A DNA stretch of 56,221 bases, from assembly GCA_002633005.1 (NCBI GenBank), contig NMRA01000106.1:928370-984590 (forward strand), written 5' to 3'. A program made the translations under genes and the position numbers. Positions 24,822 through 34,613 of this stretch are shown here, in pieces. A model generated the notes under the pieces. The model saw only the letters and a program-made list of their open reading frames with translations. It made no database searches and was not told where the DNA came from. The DNA is from Phoronis australis (lineage: Eukaryota > Phoronida > Phoronidae). Each line of letters opens with the position of its first letter. Positions within the stretch are counted from its first letter, which is position 1.

Positions 24822-27800
24822 ATGGCGGCCCCGGTGAAGAGTACGCCAAAAGATGCCCAGGTTATGGCATCGATACTGAAAGATATGGGCGTCTCAGAGT
24901 ATGAACCACGGGTTATTAACCAACTACTTGAATGCACATATCGTAAGTGTTGTATCTACTACTTTTGTGATCGTCAATATCATTGAATGCCTAGTAAAAG
25001 GCAGGACAAAGACAGTAACTTGTTGACAGTGTTATCTGGACTGTAATCTGGCTATTGATTGTATTGAGATAGTTTGTAATGTGCGCCAAACTGGTTTGGC
25101 TCACTGCAATTTGACCCAGGTTGGTTAGCCATACTGATGCCTGCGTCAAATTGAAGTTACCATGAGTTCTTAAATTAATGAAATTTGAGGACAATGAGTA
25201 CTCACGTATGCAGGTCATAACAAGGATTAGGCAATGACCATCGTCTCCGCTGGCGCAGTCAGTAGTCTCTACTGGCTGCGCCAGCAAAGACGGTGGTCAT
25301 TGGATTAATAACATTGGGGAACTTCAAATGCCATGAAGAACTATTACCCACCGCCCTGCATGCATTGTCGTCAATTTTGGTTCTGATAACTATTAAAAAT
25401 CCTGTAAACCACTGGCATTCATTTAGGAACTTAGACTCTACTTAGAGTAGCTTCAGTCTGGCACAAGCATCAGTTTGCCTCACCAACCTGCACCAAATTG
25501 AAGTGGGCCAATTCAGTTGGGTGCAAGCATCAGTTTGGGCTGCAACATCCAGGGTCAATACCAATTTAGCAGTTGGTACATCCAATTCATCACACTACAC
25601 ATAACAGCCCTAATACTGCTGGGTGAATGTTGGGTTGTTAGTCTTTTTGCATATTTGGTTAACTCTACAATCTGAAAATTTTATTCCATTTTGTGAAGTT
25701 AGTGGTAGGGTTGAAATATACTGTATTAGCCGTAATAACCGCCCATGCCCCTATAAGCGCCCCCCCCACGCATTTTCAGACTTTGCTAAAATAAGTGCCC
25801 AGTCCATGAATGTGTACGTGCGAAAACTGCCTTACCTACAGTTCTAAAATTCTACAGTAATGTCTTCAATTTATCAATAATATCCGACAGTCCTGAAAAA
25901 AATCATTGTGCGCAGAATTTGTAGACCACAAGCCTCGCCGTTATGTCAGTATTTAGCCGTGACTATACACTTCAAACTTCCGCCATGCCTCAAAACGAAC
26001 ACAAAAGTTCTGGTGAGATTGCGAGGACCAATGGTCTGGCCTTTCAGAACAGAAGTAGTGTACTTGTCTACGGGATTGCTTTGTAGATATTTCCCGCTTT
26101 CAACAGGAATCCAAGTTTCGTTGTAGGCCTACACGTGAAAACCGCGAATCGAAGACTAATAAACAGCTTGGCCAGTGTTAAAAGCACGTGGCCAGGGAGC
26201 GCACACTACATACATGAACCTGTTATCAAAGGCATTAGTCGGGAACTATCTATTCATGAAACGGGTAGCATAGCATCGGCAAGAAATGAATATTGGCACT
26301 AATTTCCGACAGTTTCTCATACTGTAGAAAATGTTTGCGTTATTTTTAAAATGACTTGTTTGATTAATCATAATTGGTGTTTTTAAGCCAAATATCTGAT
26401 AAAATAACCACTGACAGTGAATGCTTACACACCCTTACACCGAAAAATAACTGTCAAGACAGTCACGTACGCATCCAACCACACGGCGACTAATCTGCCC
26501 TTACCGAGACAAATGTTGAACGTTTTTAGCACATGAGACCGGTAAGTGCTGAATGAAACACGCTCTGGTTTAGGTCTACTGCTTGTGCAAATTTATTTAG
26601 ATACAGTGCACATCTAGTTCGTTAGATTGCGTGGCTCTGGCCAAAAGACGGTCTCTGCTCTGGCAAATGAACTCTCACTGGTGACACGCACACGCTCGCT
26701 TACTCACAAACGCAAAACAAATGTCACGTGACAACAACATGTGTGTTCGTCTAGACATTTTTCTCATGTTGCCGATCATACATGTAGATGGCACGATATC
26801 AGCACAGATTTGTACTTAAACCTGCCGTGATCCCGACTCCACGGGAACTTAAAAATCTTAGGGACGCCAAACTTGGAAAACTTAAGGAGGATTTCAGGTA
26901 ATTTGATTGAGTCGAAACTGTATTTTTATTCAAGCATTCAAGTCGCCATATCGACGATTGCGAGGCAGGCAGTCGGCGAGTTTTCGCCCTGGGATTTCAG
27001 CACAATTTTCTGTAAAATGATCGTAATATAGCAGCAAAGTTTGATAGCAATGCACCATGGTTTTGTAAAAAGTCTTTCATAGATTACAGATACGTCACAG
27101 AGTGTAAATATAATGAATCTTAGCTTCCAATTTCACCTGTTACGGAGACCGGGTTTCAACTGCCTTTTGTTATAATAAGCGCCCCCCCCCACGAAACGAA
27201 CTTTTCTAAGCACCCTGGGCGGTTATATTTTTACGGCGAATACGGTACTGCCAACCACAAAATAGTAAACCCACAAAATTAGACTTTAAACTATCAAATT
27301 AACTCAAATGTTGCTTTTGCATCTGTCTTCATCTGAATACATTGTTCTATGCCACTTTTTAATTTTATTCTTGAAATTTGTCAGTTTTATGTCGACCATT
27401 GTAGTAGAATTGTGTTAGCAGTCACCTTGTGATTCCTATATCACATAATTTTCAAATCCCACAAGACATTTCTGTTATTGTGAATATTTTGTTTCTTGCA
27501 GGCTATGTCACAGATGTTTTGGACGACAGCAAAGTGTATTCTAGTCATGCTGGAAAGAAGGCGATAGATGCTGATGATATCAAGCTGGCTATTCAATGCA
27601 GAATGGATCATTCATATACAACACCTCCGCCAAGAGACGTGAGACTGCTGTGTTTGACATTCACTTGCAAACATTTTGATCTCAAATTTCATGGTCAAGT
27701 TCATTCCATGTCATGCTTCTTTGATGAGTAAAATACCATTTCCCTCTTGGCTTTCAATATCTCAAGTTAGTTGGCAGTTAACAAAACTGATCCTACAAAT

Positions 27801-30764
27801 TTCATTGCTTTGTCAACCTAGTGAATACAAATTATGATTCCCCCACTGTTCTGTTCTTATTTTAGCGCATAAGTTATTGTCGTGATGAATGGTCTGGTGG
27901 TAGGCAGGCAACTCTGGAAGACCAGAAAACCACAAGTTCTCCGGCTTGATTACTCTTTATTGTACTTTAATTGCCAGAAAAATCATGGTGTTTGCTTTCA
28001 TTTTTTCGCCCTATGTGTGGACGGAAACAAAGCCCACATTTGAATTTCTCATAAAAATTGAGTATAGAGATTTTTGCCCACAGAAATCAGCGGGAGATAG
28101 CTGAAATTCAAATCATCTGATTTGATTGTCTTCCCAAAAGTTCCACTAACTGTCCATGTTATATTACCCACACCAGGAGACCAGAAAAAGGCCTATTCAG
28201 ATCAGTGATAATAGATTGTCCAGTGCATACTCCTTCTGAAGGCCCTAAGTTTGTTTTGACAGTCAAAATCGTTATGCTAGTTGGTATTAAAACGGAATCC
28301 TGAATTGACTTTTTTATGCAGTTCCTGATTATTCATCTTCACTGGTAGGTATGTATGTTTCAGTTGCTGATGGACCTTGCACGTCACCGTAACAACCAGA
28401 CTTTGCCTCTCATCAAGCCATACACTGGACCAAAGTTACCTCCAGATAGATACTGCTTGTCCTCACAGAACTATAGGCTGAGGTCCACAAAACGGGTAAA
28501 ATTCTAACGATTTTGCTCCTCTCTCTATACATGTGTTGCTGATGGAGGTTTTCTGTGGTTAACTGTTGGTAAAATTAAGTTTCCTACTTTGCTTACTTTT
28601 AAAATGGCATTCCACCCCCTTTACATATTGGAAAAATATGCATAAAGTTGACATATCACTGTCTATGTGATTAAAGAAGGTTGTGTGTTTCTGTCTCTAC
28701 AAATACTCTACTGTTACTAAAAGACTGAAAGGTAAAATATCACCTTTAATCAGATTTTGTCAATTTTAATCTAAAGATTGAAATCTGTGAAATAAGGTTG
28801 TTTTTATAATACGATTTTTGATTTTAGTGACTGACATGATCTCAATCCCTTTGTTGTATTTGGGTGTCTCACATCTTTTCTTCGCAAATACAGAAAAAAA
28901 GTTGTATTTTTCTGATGTTGAAGAGCCAATTGGCACGGTATTCTTGATCATAACTATCCTTACACATGACATGAGTGTGGAATGATGTAGTGTGCTGGTT
29001 TTAAACATAAGAGCATGATTAATTAAGAACAGAGAACATTAGATTATTCAAGCTCACAATTAGGACCACCAGGGCTCGAAACGCGAGTCGAGAACACTGC
29101 AAGCATAGGCCACAGGTCAGGAATTAACATTATTTGCAGGAATTATAGTATTCGTTCCATTTGAATGTTTCTGTCGTTTTTTAATCTTGTTTTTTTTTGC
29201 AGCCACGCTTACATATAGGACTGCCCTTAACCTCACAGGGCTTGGTTACAAAAACAAATACAGGTATGGATGTCTTTTGAAAGGAATGAAGTAGAGAGAA
29301 GCCTGGATTATATAAGGCTGTATTTTGCAAGTTGGGTCTATTCTTCTTGTAAGGCGTCTGTGTCTTTGAATGTCCATGTACAGAGAGTTTCATGTCCCAA
29401 AACGCCCAAATAGTGCGCAGCCTGTATTTCACCTGTAGTGTTGAATCTGAAGTTGTTGCAGCTCCTTGAACTATAATACAGGAGTGGGTAAATTCCCTTT
29501 ACCCAACTTTTTAGATGTTTGTTTTTAGACGAGCAACTCCCTGATTTCTAATTTCTTAATTTTTTACATGTCTGGGCATTAACTGGGTAATAAGTTTTTT
29601 CTGTATTTAATATTTCATTCGTTAACCTCAACCTCGTTTCATTTATTGTTGATGGTTAGTATCCGTTTTCAAGCATTAAACAATTAAGTCAGAATTGTCC
29701 CTTCAGACGTGAGGAAATTCAGTTTAAAATGGAAACTTGAGCCATAGAAACAATTAATGAGCTACACTCGGCCATTGTAACAAACCTCTATCTATTCCAT
29801 CAAAGGGAAAGGTTTAAATTAAAAACTTGTAGTTTTGTCATGTTTGATCCATTGTTTTGTTTCAGGTGCTAGAATACCAGTGAGCGGTAATACACTGCAG
29901 CTGGTCACTCGAGTAAATTCTCCTGTCACCTTGGTTACCAAACAAGATGTCGCGCATAGTGCAACACCCACTCCTAATATACGGTTCAGCACAGGTAATG
30001 TGACTTCTATTACCTGTACTGTATTTATTATGGAGGAGCACACATTAGTTTCAAACAAAAATAAACACGTTTTTTCTCATTAAAAATTCGGCAACCTTTC
30101 AGAGCAATGATTTTCAGCTAACGCTGTAAAAATTTTTTGCTTCCATTTCATTCCCGATGTTTGCTATAAGTTCAATAAAGTCTTTGGAATTGGTGCGATT
30201 TTGTTTATTGATTTTCTGCTGTACCCAGTAACTTGGTTGCACTCTTTGTTCAATTCTGTTCACAGGAATAGCAATCTTAGATAATGTTCATGTGTATGCA
30301 GTTGTTAGATAAAATCCTAAACATTCACATTATTCTGTGCATTTATTAATATCAAAACTCATTGCATAAAGTGAAAAAGGAAGAACAATTTCTGTCGGCA
30401 GTTGTTTTGTCATAATGTTAGCCAAGCCCTGTTCGCCGGTTTCACAATTTATGTCATTTATTTCTGGCCATATTCTCATGTTTGTGTAGTAGTCCAAAGC
30501 AGACGACGTTGTAAATCACAGATTTTAAAACAATTCATGGTGTTCACAGGGTCACCTCTTCCTTTTCACAATATACCTGCATTCTCTTGTTTATCCAAAA
30601 ATCTTATTTCTGACAGGAGATGTCCTTCATAAGTGTATATGGACGAGAGTACATTTTACTGTCTGTATTTTCTCTGCACTAATTTCTATTTTGTTACAGG
30701 CACCACACTAACTCCGGTTTCACAACCGACTGTGAAGAAAGAAGATGATGATTACGATGCATGA
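24822..30764 (+). CDS. TAF9: Transcription initiation factor TFIID subunit 9, 6 exons
   Basis: TAF9 is a histone-fold subunit of TFIID and SAGA-type complexes and pairs with TAF6. Exons: 24822-24942, 27502-27638, 28364-28495, 29203-29263, 29866-29994, 30700-30764; the sum is 645 nt, 214 aa plus stop, with all phases consistent. The histone fold spans about residues 10-85: [53 protein letters not shown], then PPPRD. The conserved block [19 protein letters not shown] follows in exon 3. The C-terminal tail is Ser/Thr/Pro-rich and ends in the acidic KKEDDDYDA, like the acidic tail of vertebrate TAF9; it is about 50 residues shorter than human. The first ATG follows GCCATA-type leader sequence and gives the expected N-terminal length. 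In vertebrates TAF9 shares its locus with AK6; no AK6 P-loop exon is seen here. Confidence 0.96.
25232..25302. repeat. 71-bp near-perfect hairpin in TAF9 intron 1
   Basis: Two 34-nt arms (left starts CAATGACCATCGTCT, right ends AGACGGTGGTCATTG) pair at 31 of 34 positions around a TCT loop. The arm contains GCTGGCGCAG. A partial relative, GTGACCACCGTCTCCAGCTG, lies at 49921-49940, so this is probably a mobile palindrome; a hairpin RNA gene is the alternative. Confidence 0.8.
25716..26215 (+). mobile_element. dispersed ~450-500-bp element, copy 2 (TAF9 intron 1)
   Basis: This is the inverted counterpart of 3110-3565. It starts with TACTGTATTAGCCGTAATAA, includes CCCATGCCCCTATAAGCGCC, and ends near AAAAGCACGTGGCCAGG. 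It is slightly longer than copy 1 owing to insertions in the middle. No conserved reading frame. Confidence 0.75.
26788..26897 (+). CDS. candidate first coding exon of an unidentified gene inside TAF9 intron 1
   Basis: ATG at 26788 opens 36 codons and ends in phase 2 at a good donor (TTTCAG|GTAATT). The peptide is basic and protein-like ([20 protein letters not shown] and on), unlike the leucine/cysteine-rich noise around it, and upstream sequence is richer in CpG than most of the intron. Spliced onto TAF9 exon 2 it would be out of frame and stop after about 15 codons, so it is not an in-frame alternative TAF9 start. No downstream partner exon was found. It could also be an old exon fragment. 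Confidence 0.3.
27165..27246. mobile_element. ACCGTA-family element, short copy (TAF9 intron 1)
   Basis: ATAATAAGCGCCCCCCCCC and ACCCTGGGCGGTTATA face each other, and the right end reads GGCGAATACGGTACTG, the shared family terminus. Confidence 0.6.
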
Positions 30765-32270
30765 GGGAGTGGGTCATTCATTTACACTGGTGGTACTTCA
30801 CAGACAATAATGGACCAGTCTTGACCGGAGGAGATCTCAAAGTGGATTCCACAAATTTGTATTGTTTTCACACACCATAGAGTTGAAGACAAGGATCGTG
30901 TGGTTCCCTGGAGAAGTCCAAAGTCACTCAGGGAGCAATCGCATCTTTGTGTATGTTTCAGAGACATAGAATCTGACGTATTTTTGTAAAGGCAAGGTTT
31001 GTCATTGAAATATTTAATGTTCAACCCATCGATCACATGAACTTCTCATTTGATTTACCTATTGCAAACATCATCAGTATCGACGTGACTGTTCTTCATG
31101 ACCAACAAAACACTATGTTGGTGGAGGCTGTCAGCCGGTGCTATTCTTGTTGTGTATCATGTGAACTGTGGAGGTATTTGCGAATCCTGCAGTAAACGGT
31201 GTGGAAACAATATGGCTGCCGCACATGTGAACATGGTTCCTCACCTATAAACATGGGTTACTGGCCTGATACACTCAGTTCTCTGACTCCCAAAATCATG
31301 CCAGACTCACAACACACAGCTTACACACCTGAAAATGTAGTTCATCAAGTAACAAATGGGTTACATACGAACTCCATGTTGGTGAACTGTTGGATGGTCT
31401 ATGAGCTGTGTTTGTATAAAGGGATCTATTTTAGTGCACGTTAGCCATCTTTTGTAACTTAAGCACCACTTTTGGTTAAGTCAATGATCACTTGACTATT
31501 CTTACATAAGGCAACCACTTTGTTTCTCACCTTTAGTAAAGATGTGAACAGTTTAATGTGGACATAAACTTGTGTTCCAAGCAATGAATTTTTAATTTAA
31601 ACATCAAACTTGTCCCTTACTCAGATAAGAAGGGATTTGTGAATTTCTAAAGAAATGTCAGTTTGTTATTCCTGGATACCATGACATGCCACGACAACCC
31701 AACTTCTAGAGCCTGGTGTCAACCAATAGTGAACTCTAAAATCACCTCCAACTTGGCTAAGAAGTAATTAGAGACCAATTTCATAATCACAAGTGGTTTT
31801 CATCAAAAGTTGGGTCTTTGTTATGGAATGCAGGTTTATTGTTGCTTAAGAGTCTTCTACTTTGCTGCGTGTTCAACTGTGAAGTCTGTCTTTATGACAG
31901 TGCAAGACCTCAGCACAACTGTTGTTAAACATTCTGTATTTACATACATGTACATATACATACATACACGAGTCCAACGATAATTCTCAAGGAGTGAACT
32001 GGGGTGTCTACTGCTAATTTGGCCCAAACCCAACCTTTTCAATGATAATGGCAGATTTGTCTGCTTTATGTTGTGGGCAAATTCTCTCAAGAGGTATTGT
32101 TTCCCTTATGAGTAATAAGTAATCAACTTTGTAAATAGATTGTATATACAATTTATGAGGCAGTAACATTTTCATTAGTAATGTGTCGTAAATGATGTTA
32201 TGGACGCACTGTTGGGAGCTTCTGTGCTAACATGTCAATTAATAAATGGAACTCACTATGGTAAAAGTCA
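30765..32270 (+). other. probable TAF9 3' untranslated region
   Basis: No open frame of note follows the TAF9 stop. A canonical AATAAA at 32241-32246 is the first strong signal in sense orientation and would give a ~1.5-kb 3' UTR. The true end is not visible from sequence alone. Confidence 0.45.
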
Positions 32271-32419
32271 CCAGTTTGGGACACAATAGGGCAGGCAAGT
32301 GAAATTTACCTTTGTGTCAAATTTCCGGCATTTGCAACAATGTAATAAATTTTTTAAAATTAGAAAAATTGTGATTTTTATGCACCCACATATTTATATG
32401 TGGTCACATATTGCTGTCA

Positions 32420-33385
32420 TCTCCGACTGTCTCAGCGTCCGCAGCTGTATCTCCTAAACCCCTCACAAGATTTTGATAAGATTTGCAATTGTTTTTCTAT
32501 GAAGCTGACGACAGATGATGACAAATTTCGGATCTCTCTGACTACCGATGTGCCCCCTAGTGGCCATTTTTGCTGTTTTCGAATCTGTTTTTTGGCATCC
32601 ACCTCTATCATCCAAGACGCTCCAAGAATAATTGTGAAAAATGGCACTATGAATTGGACGGCTGAAGATGCTTTTCCGATGACTTCGACTATTGTCGCGC
32701 CTCCTAGTGGCGGTTTTATTTTTTTGCGTCCATGGCTGTATCTCCTAAACTGTTTGCAGGATCCTTACTAAATTCATATGATGTTGACAACAAACGATGA
32801 TGACTTCCGATACATCTGACTACTGTTGTGCCCCCTAGTGGCAATTGTAATTTTTTACGTTTACTTCTGTATCTTTAAAGGTCTTCAACGGATTTTCAGT
32901 TTTGAAAATAGGCGCCTATTGATTAGATGACGCTATCCTCCCGTTTCCGGATGAAATTGAAGTATTTTGTGCCACATAGTGGCCATTTTTGCTGTTTTTG
33001 AGTTTTTCTGCGTCCACCCTCTATTAACCAAACCATTCTAAGAATGGTTTTGAAAATTGGTGTATATGTTCCTCAGTGTGAAGAGGACAGTTGATGATGA
33101 CGACTTCGACTACTGTGGCACCTCCTAGTGGTAATTTTGTTTTGCGCCCATAGGTGTATCTCCGGAAGCCACTGCAGGATCTTTATTAAATTTAGTAATG
33201 CATTTACATTAAGAAGATAACAAAGACGAACGCTGTGCCCTCTAGTGGCAATTTCATTTGATTTCGTTTTCCTTTGTTTCTCTGAAGTTCCTTGACAGAT
33301 GTTTATGAAATTTGGTGAATTTAGTGACATGTCCCCTTTTTCGGATGGGTTGGACATTTTTGCGCCATCTAGTGGCCATTTTTAT
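32420..33385 (+). repeat. degenerate tandem array, about seven units of 118-153 bp
   Basis: The core (C/T)CCTAGTGGC followed by a T-rich tract recurs near 32556, 32703, 32831, 32968, 33123, 33241 and 33366. Between cores the phrases CTGTATCTCCTAAAC and GACTTCGACTA recur too. Units have diverged strongly, so the array is old. It lies between the convergent TAF9 and 256-aa genes. Confidence 0.75.
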
Positions 33386-33620
33386 GATACAAATAAACAA
33401 CCCTAAAAGCACACCATTTGCAATGCATTCGTGGGCGCATTTCAATACTCCGCATTGCTCTTGTTTAAAATTAATATTATACCACCATAAAATTTTTTAG
33501 TCTTATTGAAACACTAATAATTAAATGTCGATGTCATGATGTACAACATAAAATAAAGTAAATACATAGACAATGAGGTTGGCCAGTAGTGAAATGTATC
33601 AAATAAACACAGAAAAATCA

Positions 33621-33694
33621 GGAACCCCAACTGGGAATCGAACCACAGGTTTCTAGATTGATGGTCTAGTGCTCTTACCACTGTCTGAGAATCC
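33621..33694 (-). tRNA. tRNA-like sequence (degenerate; possible tRNA-Asp(AUC)-like or tRNA-derived repeat)
   Basis: On the minus strand this 74-nt stretch starts GGATTCT and has TGGTAAGAGC in the D-arm region, an anticodon stem CTAGA/TCTAG around the loop CCATCAA, and GGTTCGATTCC, a perfect B-box. The 3' end GGGGTTCC pairs with the 5' end with one mismatch and some G-T pairs. The loop has C instead of the near-universal U33, and the D and T stems pair poorly, so a working tRNA is doubtful. It is more likely a tRNA pseudogene or the tRNA-derived head of a SINE. Confidence 0.4.
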
Positions 33695-33885
33695 GATATC
33701 TGTGCAGTTACTGTTTATAGCCAAGTGTTATGTCATACCTCCCATGAGCAGCATTATGCCTTTTTCACACAAGATTTGGACAATTATATACAACCAGTTT
33801 ATTTGATACAACATAAAAGTACACCACCATCTTTTTAAACATTTCTGACCGATAATAAACAATTATTTTTTTCTCCAAAATATTC

Positions 33886-33891
33886 TTTATT
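33886..33891 (-). promoter_or_regulatory. polyadenylation signal, candidate for the 256-aa gene
   Basis: TTTATT on the plus strand reads AATAAA on the minus strand, about 715 bp after the stop codon. The intervening DNA (34604-33892) would be the 3' UTR, including the minisatellite. Inferred from position. Confidence 0.4.
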
Positions 33892-34299
33892 TCTGGTACA
33901 AAGAGCTACAATGACGCATATACATATATAATCCAAGACAAAAATCAAACACAAAACAGCTTTCAAAACAAACAAAAAATACAACAATTTGTCCACCAAA
34001 AACAAAAAAATATGTCTACAAATACCAAATATTTTCATGATTTTTCACAAAGTGTAAAAACGATTACAACAAATACAATATCAAAATATTTAAGAAAATA
34101 GTTTCATAATCATCCCGAAAATGCCAGGTTTTCCATGTATATTTGTAACAAAATAAGACAACACAACATTCTGCACATAAACCGTTCACGGAACATAAAT
34201 TGAGATCATAGTTATTGATTGACACATGCAGTTCCCTCCACTCTATTTCATTTGAGGCCATTTTGGTTTTCACAGCATTCAGAAACTTTTCACCAGACA

Positions 34300-34613
34300 C
34301 AATTAGGCATGAACATGTTGATCATACATTGGGCATGAACTCGTTATCATCAATTGGACAAGAACACCTTGATCATCAATTGGACATGAACGCATTGATC
34401 ACCAATTAGGTATGAAAACATTGATCATTTAATGGAAATGAACACATTCATCACCCTTGTGAACACATTGATCACCAATTGGGCATGAACACATTGATTA
34501 TTAACTGGATTTGAACACATTGATCATCAATTGGATGTAAACACATTGATCATCAATTGGATGTGAACACATTGATCATCAACTGGATGTGAACACATTG
34601 ATCATCAATTGGA
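34300..34613. repeat. minisatellite, about 12 copies of a ~26-bp unit, reaching the stop codon of the 256-aa gene
   Basis: The consensus is ATTGGATGTGAACACATTG plus ATCATCA. Copies near 34500-34610 are almost identical, and those toward 34300 are more diverged and vary in length. The last unit covers the TGA stop (34605-34607) and the Asn codon before it in the minus-strand gene, so the array forms the start of that gene's 3' UTR. Confidence 0.9.

Noticed and set aside
27429-27731. 100-aa plus-strand frame taken as a whole
   Set aside because: Only 27502-27638 is coding (TAF9 exon 2); the ends are intron read-through.
24822-30764. AK6 (adenylate kinase) sharing the TAF9 locus as in vertebrates
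   Set aside because: I searched the introns by eye for a GxPGxGK-type P-loop and found none.
34300-34613. CRISPR-like array of ~26-bp repeats
   Set aside because: The units are contiguous without unique spacers and the genome is animal, so this is a minisatellite.
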